A DNA stretch of 64,000 nt from Clostridiales bacterium (GTDB taxonomy: Bacteria; Bacillota; Clostridia; Christensenellales; Borkfalkiaceae). The notes beneath the pieces were generated by a model. That model saw only the letters and a program-made list of their open reading frames with translations, had not been told where the DNA came from and did no database searches. Position numbers and translations under genes: made by a program. The stretch is from the NCBI GenBank assembly GCA_015071005.1, contig SVIG01000004.1, positions 124,001-188,000 on the forward strand, in the 5' to 3' direction. Positions 1-8,879 of the stretch are shown here, one piece after another (position 1 is the first letter of the stretch; every line of letters begins with the position of its first letter).

Positions 1-8
1 GAGGCGTT

Positions 9-854
9 ATGATGGAGACAACATCCATAGGAGCAAAGATTGTAGCATTAAGAAAAAAGAAGGGTTGCACGCAGGCGGACTTAGGCGCGTACTTGAATAT
101 ATCGTATCAAGCCGTTTCGAAGTGGGAACGTGGAGAATCCTTCCCCGACTTTATCACCATGTCGCGAATTGCACAGTTTTTCAACGTGCCGATCACTTAT
201 TTTGAAGAGGGCGGTGAAGCGGAAACGGCGGTGGCAGAGAAACCCGCTGTGGTTGCGAATGCGGATAATGATATTTTAGGCGTTTGCAAGAGCTGTGGAA
301 AATTGATTCGCACGGGCGAAGAGTGGCGTAAAACCCCGTTTATTCAATGCAAGGTTTGCCATGAAAGAGTAGAACAAAAACTTAAGAAAGAAGCGGACGA
401 TATGAAAAAGAAGCGCGAATACGAAGAAGCGCTGCAGCGTGACTGGATGGAGTATAAGAAAAAGAAAGGCTATTGGATAGGCGGTATCGTAGGCGTAGCC
501 CTGTTTGTCCTTTTTCTGATTGGAAGCACGAATTTTTGGGTTAAATTGGCGTATGGCGTAGTTTTTGGCGGTTTGGGATTTTTATTCTGCACGCAGTTCG
601 TATGGGGCGGTATCGTCCGTAAATGCGCGGCATGCGGCGGCGCGATTATCGGTACGCCTGGCGTTATTTTCTCTCTGGATTTGGACGGCTTGATTTTCTT
701 GGCGGCGGTAAAAATAGGTTTTGCAATTTTGAGACTTATTATTTTTGCAATCACGTCGCTTTTCATGATATTTATTGCGATATGTATATCGCCGTTTTCG
801 TTCGTGCCTACGCTTTTGCGCGTACATAAGGGTGTGGACGTGGATGACGATTGA
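9..854 (+). CDS. XRE-family HTH regulator with zinc ribbons and membrane segments
   Basis: The N-terminal residues 8-62 are a Cro/C1-type helix-turn-helix (TQADLGAYLNISYQAVSKWE). A rubredoxin-like zinc ribbon follows, with CxxC pairs near residues 93/96 and 114/117, then a basic coiled stretch, two hydrophobic segments (about 155-200), a further Cys pair (CAACGG) and a hydrophobic C-terminal third. The layout suggests a membrane-tethered DNA-binding protein, a common architecture in Clostridia whose ligand is usually unknown. GAGG at 1-4 gives better spacing for the second ATG at position 12, so the start may be three bases downstream. It ends 28 bases before the AT-rich lipoprotein gene and may regulate it; that link is only positional. 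Upstream context lies outside the window. Confidence 0.8.
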   Translation: MMETTSIGAKIVALRKKKGCTQADLGAYLNISYQAVSKWERGESFPDFITMSRIAQFFNVPITYFEEGGEAETAVAEKPAVVANADNDILGVCKSCGKLIRTGEEWRKTPFIQCKVCHERVEQKLKKEADDMKKKREYEEALQRDWMEYKKKKGYWIGGIVGVALFVLFLIGSTNFWVKLAYGVVFGGLGFLFCTQFVWGGIVRKCAACGGAIIGTPGVIFSLDLDGLIFLAAVKIGFAILRLIIFAITSLFMIFIAICISPFSFVPTLLRVHKGVDVDDD

Positions 855-882
855 TATAAATTAAAATATAAGGAGTGTTGTT

Positions 883-3180
883 ATGAAAAAGTTTTTGCTA
901 CTTTTATTTTCAATGTTTGCCACATTATGTTTTTTTTCGTGTGATGACGCTTCCAAGATTGAAAAATATTATTTAGATCCCAATGGGATTCTAGTTGTAC
1001 AATATGACGATGGGGAAACGGAAAGTCTAGGAAGGCTTACCGATACTATCGCCAACGGCGTAGAAAATATTGAAATCAATGCTGACGGATACTACGTTAT
1101 CAATAATATTGTTACGGACATTAAAGCCAAATGTCCCCAATCTTATTCCATCGATACGGATGGCAATTTGATTGTTAGGTATACGGACACAACCACCGAA
1201 AATTTAGGAAAATTCGGCAGTGATTCAATCAATACAATTGATAAGATTTCCATTTCCGATGATGGATTTTATGTTTTGAACGGAATAAAAACGGATATTG
1301 TTGCCGTTGAAGTATTTGACGTAACGTTTGAAACAGGTTACAACGAAAAAGTATCAAAACAAACCATTAAAGACGGCTATAAAGTTGAACGCCCTAAAAT
1401 TGAAAGAGCGGGCTACACGTTAAATGGTTGGTACTGCAACGGCGAAGAATGGCGTTTTAATTCCGATGTCGTAAAAAATGACATGACTTTAACGGTGGAG
1501 TGGTCGGCTAATGAATATATTGTTTCTTTTGTTACGGGTATTGATGGTACTGAAAGTCCTATTACCGTGACATACGATAGTGAATATACTTTACCCGAAT
1601 TAGAACAAACTGGTTATACTTTTGACGGCTGGCTTTATAACGGTAAACTTGTAACTGCGGATAAATGGGATATTGACGAAGATTGCACCTTAACGGCTAA
1701 ATGGACGGTAAATAAATACACTGTATCCTTAAATGCAAACGGTGGCAACGTGTCCGTTGCAAGCAAAAAAATAGAATATGGTAAGCCATTTACTTTACCA
1801 GTTGCTACAAATTCTTACGGCGCATTTATTGGCTGGTTTTATAATGGCGAACAAATAACGGATAGTAATGGCAATTCTTTATCTAATTGGACGTATACAA
1901 CTGATATTGAAGTAACCACGTCTTGGACTATTGAGCTTTCGTCAGTTGAAGATTTGCAACAATTATATAACTACCCTAACGGGCATTTTGAATTAACAAA
2001 TAGTTTAGATATTTCCTTAATAGAGTGGGAACCTATTGGGACAGAAACAAGACCTTTTACAGGTCAAATTGACGGCGGTAATTTCATAATTAACGGCTTA
2101 AAAATAACGCAGTTGCAAGAAAATCAAAAATATTACGGTTTAATTGGTTATGCTCAAAGCGGTAAAATTTTCAATCTTGGATTAACTAACGTTAATATAA
2201 ACTTACCTGCAATTTCAAACACGATATATGTTGGCGGTGTAATTGCTAAAAACGAAAACGCAATGCTTGAAAATATTACTGTTTCGGGTAGTATTTCAAT
2301 AGCAAATCATAGTTCGTCTTATGAAAGTTATGCTGGCGGTTTAATAGGTTATAGTAGCACAGATGACGTAAAATCTTGCATAAATTCTGCAAATATTACA
2401 GCAAAGAGTGTCGCAGGTGGCTTAATTGGTTATAAAAAGGCAACAGCAGAAATAAACCATTTTGTTGGAAATAAAAACAGCGGGAATATTAGTGCCAATA
2501 TTGCAGGTGGCTTAATTGGAGACGGTGTGCTTTGTTTTGCCTTTGAATGTGAAAACAAAGGGGGTATTATAGGGAAGAATTATGCGGGTGGTATTATTGG
2601 AAGAAGCGATCTTCTTTCGGTTGTCGAAAGTTGTTTAAATATAGGAAATATCACAACTATATCAGATACCAATTATTTGTATGAAGGCGCAGGTGGTATT
2701 ATTGGTGCTATTATATCTTCTACATATATTGAACTTGCGGTTCAAATAACAAATTCTTATAATACGGGCAATATTATGGGGCATTATAATGCCGGTGGTA
2801 TTGTTGGTGCGAGTGCAAACAATAAAACTACTATTCAAAACTCTTATAATTGTGGTAATATTGATGGAAATTGGTATATTGGTGGTATAGCAGGTCTTAA
2901 TATTGGTATTACAATACGGCAATGTTTTAATAGTGGAAAAATTACAAGTGATAATCTTTCTGCAATTTTTAGTTTCACATTGCCAAGTTATACGTGTACG
3001 ATTACTGATTGCTATTATAATTGTAGCACAAGTAGCGTAAGTCAACTTCAAGGAACCGAAACGACCGAAGATTATTCGGCAACATTCTATACTGAACAAT
3101 TATTCTGGGATAATTCGGTTTGGGATTTCCATACGGATAAAATGCCGACATTAAAAATGGAAAGTGTCTTTAATAATTAA
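883..3180 (+). CDS. surface lipoprotein with InlB-type and GLUG repeats
   Basis: A lipoprotein signal peptide ends in the lipobox LCFFSC near residue 20. Residues about 145-350 hold three copies of the Listeria-Bacteroides (InlB B) repeat, recognisable by GYTLNGWY, GYTFDGWLYNG and similar, each closing on LT-EW/AKW. Residues about 380-700 hold GLUG-type beta-helix repeats (GGLIGY, GGVIAKN, GGIIGAI, GGIAGLN), typical of surface adhesins and matrix proteins. RBS AAGGAG lies 9 bases before the ATG. The gene is visibly richer in A/T and in AAT/AAA/ATT codons than secA next door, which may mean recent acquisition or relaxed selection. Function is probably surface adhesion or binding; no enzyme motif is visible. 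Confidence 0.8.
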   Translation: MKKFLLLLFSMFATLCFFSCDDASKIEKYYLDPNGILVVQYDDGETESLGRLTDTIANGVENIEINADGYYVINNIVTDIKAKCPQSYSIDTDGNLIVRYTDTTTENLGKFGSDSINTIDKISISDDGFYVLNGIKTDIVAVEVFDVTFETGYNEKVSKQTIKDGYKVERPKIERAGYTLNGWYCNGEEWRFNSDVVKNDMTLTVEWSANEYIVSFVTGIDGTESPITVTYDSEYTLPELEQTGYTFDGWLYNGKLVTADKWDIDEDCTLTAKWTVNKYTVSLNANGGNVSVASKKIEYGKPFTLPVATNSYGAFIGWFYNGEQITDSNGNSLSNWTYTTDIEVTTSWTIELSSVEDLQQLYNYPNGHFELTNSLDISLIEWEPIGTETRPFTGQIDGGNFIINGLKITQLQENQKYYGLIGYAQSGKIFNLGLTNVNINLPAISNTIYVGGVIAKNENAMLENITVSGSISIANHSSSYESYAGGLIGYSSTDDVKSCINSANITAKSVAGGLIGYKKATAEINHFVGNKNSGNISANIAGGLIGDGVLCFAFECENKGGIIGKNYAGGIIGRSDLLSVVESCLNIGNITTISDTNYLYEGAGGIIGAIISSTYIELAVQITNSYNTGNIMGHYNAGGIVGASANNKTTIQNSYNCGNIDGNWYIGGIAGLNIGITIRQCFNSGKITSDNLSAIFSFTLPSYTCTITDCYYNCSTSSVSQLQGTETTEDYSATFYTEQLFWDNSVWDFHTDKMPTLKMESVFNN

Positions 3181-3236
3181 ATAGTTACCAAAACACAGGT
3201 GCCGATTGTTTCGGTTTGTGATTGGAGGTGATGTTT

Positions 3237-3296
3237 ATGAAAGCCTTGCTTAAGGCTCTGATGATATTTTCTTGGGATAATATCAAGCATAAATAA
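3237..3296 (+). CDS. 19-codon small ORF with strong RBS
   Basis: The ORF reads MKALLKALMIFSWDNIKHK followed by TAA. GGAGG ends 8 bases before the ATG, ideal spacing; a second ATG at 3231 is too close to be used. The peptide is short, amphipathic and basic with a hydrophobic middle (LLKALMIFSW). The coding sequence contains its own small hairpin (AGCCTT-gctt-AAGGCT). A downstream TCACCTCC can pair with the binding site. Too short for a SecM-like secretion monitor, although it precedes secA. I do not recognise a family; a leader peptide or toxin-like peptide are the two readings. Confidence 0.45.
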   Translation: MKALLKALMIFSWDNIKHK

Positions 3297-3342
3297 GATT
3301 GGCTCCCGAATGGCACCGCGGGTCACCTCCTATGCGAAATTA

Positions 3343-3376
3343 AAGGGTGGCGGAATGTTTCCGCCACCCTTTTTTT
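3343..3376 (+). terminator. intrinsic terminator upstream of secA
   Basis: A 12-bp stem AGGGTGGCGGAA/TTCCGCCACCCT with a three-base loop is followed by a run of seven T. It ends the lipoprotein/small-ORF unit. Confidence 0.9.
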
Positions 3377-3530
3377 CATGCCAAAAAGAAAAGGGGAGTT
3401 AAATTCGTTTTTCCGTCTAAACGGCGTGAAAAATGGGTATAAATAATCAATACGCACTTGGAAAAGAAAGTGAAAATGGGAATTTCTTTCCTATAAGGAA
3501 AGGTTTTTTGGGAAAAGCGCGTAAAAACGC

Positions 3531-3559
3531 TTTCATTTTGTATAAAAATATTGTACAAT
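3531..3559 (+). promoter_or_regulatory. probable secA promoter
   Basis: TTTCAT, a 17-base spacer and TACAAT lie about 80 bases before the secA start. The -35 box is weak. The 150 bases before it (3377-3530) hold no gene that I can support. Confidence 0.5.
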
Positions 3560-3646
3560 AGAAAATGACGATATAATGCCGTAGTATGGGCTATGCCCAT
3601 TTTTACGGCGAGTTTTTCGGAAAATAAAAACATCGGAGTTATGAAG

Positions 3647-6592
3647 ATGGGATTGATTAAATATCTTATGAGCGGCGACGGTAGACGCGCGCTTAAAAAA
3701 CTCAACAAAATGGCGGATCAGGTAGAAGCGTTAGAGCCGAAGTATCAAGCGATGGACGAGCAAACCCTTCGCAGCCAAACGCAGGTCTTGAAGGATAGAC
3801 TCGCCGCTGGCGAAACCCTTGACGACATTTTGTACGACGCATTCGCGGCACTCCGCGAAGCGGCAAAACGCGTACTCAATATGCGCCACTTCCGCGTACA
3901 GATTATCGGCGGTATCTGTTTGCATCAGGGCCGTATCGCGGAAATGCGTACGGGTGAAGGTAAGACGCTCGTTTCTACCTTGCCTGCATACTTGAACGCA
4001 CTTTCGGGTAAGAGCGTGCATATCGTTACGGTCAACGATTACCTTGCAAAACGTGACGCGGAATGGATGGGTAAACTCCATAAATATATGGGTCTTACCG
4101 TCGGCGTTGTCGTACCTGGTATGGACGACGAACAAAAGCGCATTGCGTACAATTGCGATATTACGTACGGTACGAACAACGAATTCGGCTTCGACTACTT
4201 GCGTGACAACCTGAAAACGGACGTCAACAAGATGGTACAGCGCGATTTGACGTTTGCGATCGTCGACGAAGTCGACTCCATCTTAATCGACGAAGCGAGA
4301 ACGCCGCTTATCATTTCGGGTAAGGGCGAAAAATCGTCCGACTTGTACGTACAAGTGGACAAATTCGTGCGCACGATTTCGGGTGGTTTTGACGACGAGC
4401 TCAAGGACGCGGAAAACGAAGCGTATGCGGCAATGCGCGCGAACAAGAAAAACAAAAAGAAGAAATACGTAGAAGAATCGGAAGAGGACGAGGAAGAATA
4501 CGTAGACTATACCAAGCTTTCCTTGGAAGAACAGGCGAATTACGAAGCGCGTATGGCGGAAAAGAAAGCCGCGGCGCTTGCGGCGGCGCCCGAGGGGAAG
4601 AGATCCTTGGCGGCGGCGAAGGATTGGGATTATATCGTCAATAGAAAGGATAAGACGGTCGAGCTGACCGACAGCGGTGCAAGAAAGGCGGAAAGATTCT
4701 TCCGCATTGACAACATCGCGGAATTGGAACACGCAGAGCTTAACCACCATATCCAACAAGCTCTTAAAGCGCACAAGCTTTTCAAGCTCGACGAAGACTA
4801 TATCGTGAAAGAAACGGATAAGGGCATGGAAGTCGTTATCGTTGACGAATTCACCGGCCGTTTGATGGACGGCAGAAGATATTCCGACGGTTTGCACCAA
4901 GCAATCGAAGCAAAGGAAGGGGTGGAAGTCCGCAGCGAAAACAAGACGTATGCGACGGTCACCTTCCAAAACTATTTCCGTTTGTATGCCAAGCTTTCGG
5001 GTATGACGGGTACGGCAAAGACGGAAGAAGCGGAATTTAGAACGATTTACTCGCTCGACGTTGTCGAAATTCCCACCAACCGTCCCATCAAGCGTGTGGA
5101 TTTGCCTGATATGGTGTACTCGACGGCGGAAGGTAAAAAGCGCGCGCTCGTGGACGAAATTATGAAACGCCACGAAAGCGGTCAGCCGATTTTGGTCGGT
5201 ACGTCGTCCGTTGATAAGTCGGAAGAAATTTCCCGTTTGCTTAAGAGAAACGGCGTTAAACATAACATTTTGAACGCGAAAAACCACGAACGCGAAGCGG
5301 AAATCGTTGCGCAGGCAGGTAGACTCAATGCCGTTACCATTTCCACCAATATGGCTGGTCGTGGTACCGACATTTTGCTCGGCGGCAACCCCGAGTACCT
5401 TGCGAAAAAGCGCTTGCGTGAAGAAGGCGCAAACCACGAAGATATCGAGCTTGCTATGAGCTTGTATATCACCGAAGTTAGCGATGAAATCATGGCGCTT
5501 CGTGAAAGATATAAAAAGGTTTACGAATATTATAAAGCGCAAACCGACGCGGAAAAAGAACAGGTTATCGCGGTTGGCGGTCTTTGCATTTTGGGTACGG
5601 AACGCCATGAATCCCGCCGTATCGACAATCAGCTCCGCGGCCGTGCGGGTCGTCAAGGGGATATCGGTATGTCGGTGTTCTTCCTTTCCCTTGAAGACGA
5701 TTTGATTATGCGCTTCGGCGGCGAAAGAATGAAGGCGCTCTATCGCTTCTTCAAGATTGACGAGGATACGCCTTTGCAGTCTAAGATGCTTTCGCACGGT
5801 ATTGAAAACGCGCAAAAGAACATCGAAGGCAGAAACTTCGGTATCCGTAAGAACGTCCTTCAATACGACGACGTTATGAACAAGCAGCGTTTGGTTATGT
5901 ATGGAGAACGTATGAACGTACTCCGTGGCGCGGACGTGCACGAGCAAGTGCTCAAATATATCCCCGATTACGTTGCGGAAACGGTTTCGGCGGCGGTCAA
6001 CGTAGACGCGATGCCCGAGCTTTGGAACGAAGAAGAACTCAACGCGGCTTTGGAAGCGAAGGTTCTTCCCGAAGGTACGAACTATATCACGCGCGAACGC
6101 TTGATGAAGTGGGATTACGAAATCGCGCTCAAAAAGATTACGAAGAAGGTAATCAAGGAATACGAAAAGAAGATCGAAGATTTGAAAGAACAGGGCGTAG
6201 ATTTCAGCGCCGTAGAAAGACGTGTTCTTTTGATGACGGTAGATAGAAACTGGATCGACCATATCGACGCGATGGATCAGCTCCGTAAGGGGATTTCCCT
6301 TCGTGCGTACGGTCAAGTAGATCCCGTTATTTCCTATAAGAAGGAAGGCTTCGATATGTTCGAAGAAATGATCGCGCGTGTACAACGCTCGATTATCAGC
6401 GTGCTTTTGAAGGTGAAAATTGAGACGCGTCCTGCGCCGCAGGTCATCCGTCCCACTCAACCTACGCAGCCTGCGCAACCTACGCAGCCCCAAGCAGGCG
6501 CACCGCGCACCTTCCGTCGTTTGATGCCTTCGCCCTTGTCGAGCATGTCCTCGTTCAAGCCGGCTGAAAAACCCGAAGATAAGAAAGAATAA
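3647..6592 (+). CDS. secA: preprotein translocase ATPase SecA
   Basis: SecA drives post-translational export through SecYEG. The Walker A motif MRTGEGKTLVS, the DEVDSILIDEARTP box, TGTAKTEEAEF and the NMAGRGTDILLGGNP motor motif are all present. I start at 3647 (MGLIKYLMSGDG) because GGAG at 3635 is 8 bases from this ATG and the peptide aligns with known SecA N-termini; the ORF-track start adds 18 unlikely residues. Two features stand out. A highly charged insertion of roughly 70 residues (around KKNKKKKYVEESEEDEEEYV) sits in the first motor domain. The C-terminus is a PTQP-rich tail that ends without the CxCxSGxxxxxCH zinc motif, so SecB-type zinc binding is absent. prfB follows after 9 bases. 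Confidence 0.97.
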   Translation: MGLIKYLMSGDGRRALKKLNKMADQVEALEPKYQAMDEQTLRSQTQVLKDRLAAGETLDDILYDAFAALREAAKRVLNMRHFRVQIIGGICLHQGRIAEMRTGEGKTLVSTLPAYLNALSGKSVHIVTVNDYLAKRDAEWMGKLHKYMGLTVGVVVPGMDDEQKRIAYNCDITYGTNNEFGFDYLRDNLKTDVNKMVQRDLTFAIVDEVDSILIDEARTPLIISGKGEKSSDLYVQVDKFVRTISGGFDDELKDAENEAYAAMRANKKNKKKKYVEESEEDEEEYVDYTKLSLEEQANYEARMAEKKAAALAAAPEGKRSLAAAKDWDYIVNRKDKTVELTDSGARKAERFFRIDNIAELEHAELNHHIQQALKAHKLFKLDEDYIVKETDKGMEVVIVDEFTGRLMDGRRYSDGLHQAIEAKEGVEVRSENKTYATVTFQNYFRLYAKLSGMTGTAKTEEAEFRTIYSLDVVEIPTNRPIKRVDLPDMVYSTAEGKKRALVDEIMKRHESGQPILVGTSSVDKSEEISRLLKRNGVKHNILNAKNHEREAEIVAQAGRLNAVTISTNMAGRGTDILLGGNPEYLAKKRLREEGANHEDIELAMSLYITEVSDEIMALRERYKKVYEYYKAQTDAEKEQVIAVGGLCILGTERHESRRIDNQLRGRAGRQGDIGMSVFFLSLEDDLIMRFGGERMKALYRFFKIDEDTPLQSKMLSHGIENAQKNIEGRNFGIRKNVLQYDDVMNKQRLVMYGERMNVLRGADVHEQVLKYIPDYVAETVSAAVNVDAMPELWNEEELNAALEAKVLPEGTNYITRERLMKWDYEIALKKITKKVIKEYEKKIEDLKEQGVDFSAVERRVLLMTVDRNWIDHIDAMDQLRKGISLRAYGQVDPVISYKKEGFDMFEEMIARVQRSIISVLLKVKIETRPAPQVIRPTQPTQPAQPTQPQAGAPRTFRRLMPSPLSSMSSFKPAEKPEDKKE

Positions 6593-6601
6593 GGAAATTG
6601 T

Positions 6602-7699
6602 ATGTTCAAAGCTGACGATTATAGATTAAAAATTCAAGGTATGCGCGAAGTGCTCAAAGAAGCGGAGTACGCTTTGGATATCGAGCATTTGCGCCCCCGT
6701 CTTGCGGAGCTTGAAAAGGAGCAGGAAAACCCCGAGGTTTGGCAGGATTTGGAAAGATCCACCAAAATCGGCAAGGAAGCTTCTGCAATTCGCAATAAAA
6801 TCAAATCCTACGAAGCAGGCGCAACGGCGCTTTCCGACGCTTTGGACGTAGTCGATTTGATTGAAGAAACGGAAGACGAAAGCTTGATTCCCGAGCTGGA
6901 CGATATGCTCGCTACGGCGGAAAAGGATATTGAAGATATGCGTATTCGCGCGATCTTGAAAGGTCCGTACGACAACCATAACGCTCTGCTTTCCCTGCAT
7001 GCTGGCGCTGGCGGTACGGAAGCTTGCGACTGGTGTCAAATGCTTTACCGTATGTACTGCCGTTATTGCGAAAAGATGGGGTTCAAGGTATACGAGCTCG
7101 ACCGTGAAGCAGGGGACGGCGCAGGCTATAAGAGCGTGGAATTCCGCGTGGAAGGGGAAAACGCTTACGGCTATTTGAAAGCGGAAATGGGGGTACACCG
7201 TTTGGTGCGTATCTCGCCTTTCGACGCGAACAAACGCCGTCAAACGTCCTTTTGCTCGCTGGAAGTTATGCCGGAAGTAGAAGAAGACGACGAAGTGGAA
7301 ATCAACGACGACGATATCCGTATCGATATCTACCATTCGGGCGGCGCAGGCGGTCAGAACGTCAATAAGGTTGCTTCGGCGGTGCGTATCACCCACTTCC
7401 CGACGGGCATTGTGGTACAATGCCAAAACGAGCGTTCGCAGCTTCAAAATAAAGCGATGTGCTTTACGATGCTTCGTTCCAAGCTCTTGGAAATCAAGAT
7501 TCAGCAACGTCAAGCGGAAGCGCAAGCGATGAAAGGGGACGTAAAAAAGATCGAGTGGGGTTCGCAAATCCGCTCCTACGTGTTCTGCCCTTACACGCTT
7601 GTTAAGGACACCCGTACGGGTTATGAAAAGGGCGACGTGCAGGCGGTTATGGACGGTGAAATTCACGGTTTCGTAATCGACTATTTGAAGAAATTTTAA
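6602..7699 (+). CDS. prfB: peptide chain release factor 2
   Basis: RF2 terminates translation at UGA and UAA. The specificity tripeptide SPF (RISPFDANKRRQTSF), the GGQ catalytic loop (SGGAGGQNVNK) and the domain-3 region (FPTGIVVQCQNERSQ) are intact. The gene is one uninterrupted frame of 365 codons; the programmed +1 frameshift with an in-frame UGA near codon 25, found in most bacterial prfB genes, is absent. The gene lies 9 bases after secA, a widespread Firmicutes arrangement, and is followed by a terminator. Confidence 0.95.
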   Translation: MFKADDYRLKIQGMREVLKEAEYALDIEHLRPRLAELEKEQENPEVWQDLERSTKIGKEASAIRNKIKSYEAGATALSDALDVVDLIEETEDESLIPELDDMLATAEKDIEDMRIRAILKGPYDNHNALLSLHAGAGGTEACDWCQMLYRMYCRYCEKMGFKVYELDREAGDGAGYKSVEFRVEGENAYGYLKAEMGVHRLVRISPFDANKRRQTSFCSLEVMPEVEEDDEVEINDDDIRIDIYHSGGAGGQNVNKVASAVRITHFPTGIVVQCQNERSQLQNKAMCFTMLRSKLLEIKIQQRQAEAQAMKGDVKKIEWGSQIRSYVFCPYTLVKDTRTGYEKGDVQAVMDGEIHGFVIDYLKKF

Positions 7700-7709
7700 T
7701 AAAGGTAGG

Positions 7710-7739
7710 GGGCAGGTATGGGTTTATACTTGCCCTTTT
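7710..7739 (+). terminator. terminator after prfB, sharing half of the dispersed motif
   Basis: The stem GGGCAGGTAT/ATACTTGCCC has one G-U pair and is followed by TTTT. The 5' part, GGGGGCAGGTATG, equals the first 13 bases of the dispersed motif found later in the window, but the 3' half diverges. A second, weak hairpin GACGG-aact-CCGTC with four T follows at 7754. Confidence 0.75.
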
Positions 7740-7775
7740 GCATAAATTAGTGGACGGAACTCCGTCTTTTAGGGA

Positions 7776-8876
7776 ATGGAAAGAACTATGTACGATCCTT
7801 TGAAAAATTTGGATATCAATAAGAAAGATCCGATTATTTTGGGTATTGAATCGTCCTGTGATGAAACGGCGGCAGCGGTGATTCGGGGTAGAAAAATTCT
7901 ATCCGATGAAATCGCTTCGTCCGCGAGCGTACAAGCGCAGTTTGGCGGCGTCGTGCCTGAAATCGCTTCTCGTGCGCATACGGACGCGGTAGCGGAAGTG
8001 GTGGAGCGAGCGGTGAAAAACGCAGGGATTTCGTATGCGGATATCGACGCGGTGGCGGTCACCTACGGCGCAGGGCTTTTGGGTGCGCTCCTTGTAGGCG
8101 TGTCCTTTGCCAAGGCGTTTGCGTATGCGCTTAATAAACCCTTGATTGCGGTCAATCATATTCGCGGACACCTTGCGGCGTCCTATCTTTCCGCGCCCGA
8201 ATTAAAGCCCCCGTTCGTTACGTTACTCGCAAGCGGCGGGCATACGGCGATTTTGTATGCAAAGTCAGAAGCGGAGTTTGAAATTCTTGGCGCAACGTTG
8301 GATGACGCGGCGGGCGAAGCGTTTGACAAGGTGGCGCGCGTTTTGGGTTTGAAGTACCCCGGTGGACCGAATATTGAGAAGTGTGCGCTTGATGGAAAGG
8401 CGAACGTGCCGATGCCGAAAATGCTCAAAGGCGGCGGTGGGTATAACTTTTCTTACAGCGGTTTGAAAACGGCGGTCATCAACTACTGTCATACGAAAGA
8501 GCAAAAGAAAGAGGAATTTTCGAAAGCGGACGTGGCTTGTTCCTTTCAAAAAGCGGCGGTGGACGTACTCGTGGAGAAAACGGTGTCCGCGGCAAAGGAA
8601 AAGGGCGTGAATACGGTGACGGCAGGCGGCGGCGTCGCGGCGAATACCTATTTAAGAAGCTCTTTACAGGCGGCGTGTGAACAAAACGGTTTGACGTTGG
8701 TGTTGCCCGAAAAACGCTATTGTACCGACAACGCGGCGATGATTGCATCGGAAGGCTTGGTGCAGTACCGCTTGGGTAATTTTGCGGAAATGGATTTGAC
8801 GGCAAAGGCGTCCATTCCCTTGGCGGCGACCTTGGAAACGGTGCAAAGCCGTAGAGCGGAAGAAAGAAAGGTGTAG
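7776..8876 (+). CDS. tsaD: tRNA N6-threonylcarbamoyladenosine transferase TsaD
   Basis: TsaD (Kae1/YgjD family) completes the t6A37 modification of ANN-decoding tRNAs together with TsaB/TsaE. Visible signatures are GIESSCDETAAAVI, the FGGVVPEIASRAH strand, the metal-binding HIRGHLAAS box and AGGGVAANTYLR. At 366 residues it is slightly long, with a short C-terminal extension (LETVQSRRAEERKV). An ATG at 7788 (MYDPLKNL) has a plausible GGAAAG site and may be the true start. tsaB and tsaE are not in the window. The metal exporter starts 3 bases after its stop, so the two are probably cotranscribed. Confidence 0.95.
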   Translation: MERTMYDPLKNLDINKKDPIILGIESSCDETAAAVIRGRKILSDEIASSASVQAQFGGVVPEIASRAHTDAVAEVVERAVKNAGISYADIDAVAVTYGAGLLGALLVGVSFAKAFAYALNKPLIAVNHIRGHLAASYLSAPELKPPFVTLLASGGHTAILYAKSEAEFEILGATLDDAAGEAFDKVARVLGLKYPGGPNIEKCALDGKANVPMPKMLKGGGGYNFSYSGLKTAVINYCHTKEQKKEEFSKADVACSFQKAAVDVLVEKTVSAAKEKGVNTVTAGGGVAANTYLRSSLQAACEQNGLTLVLPEKRYCTDNAAMIASEGLVQYRLGNFAEMDLTAKASIPLAATLETVQSRRAEERKV

Positions 8877-8879
8877 GCT

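Larger units (their letters stand above)
3198..3376 (+). ncRNA. structured leader-like RNA with small ORF and terminator
   Basis: This stretch holds a strong ribosome binding site (GGAGG at 3224), a 19-codon ORF, an 8-bp complement of the binding site (TCACCTCC, 3323-3330), a second long-range pair (GGTGCC 3198-3203 with GGCACC 3312-3317), the string TGGCACCGCGG that resembles the T-box antiterminator consensus, and a strong intrinsic terminator. I saw no clear promoter, no T-box stem I and no downstream aminoacyl-tRNA synthetase. It could be a type I toxin-like mRNA, a leader-peptide attenuator or a decayed T-box. Confidence 0.45.

Noticed and set aside
3300-3376. Full T-box riboswitch
   Set aside because: Only the antiterminator-like string is present; no stem I, no specifier loop and no downstream synthetase.
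4283-6493. 736-codon antisense ORF opposite secA
   Set aside because: Shadow of secA; composition follows the sense codons, no motif, no SD.
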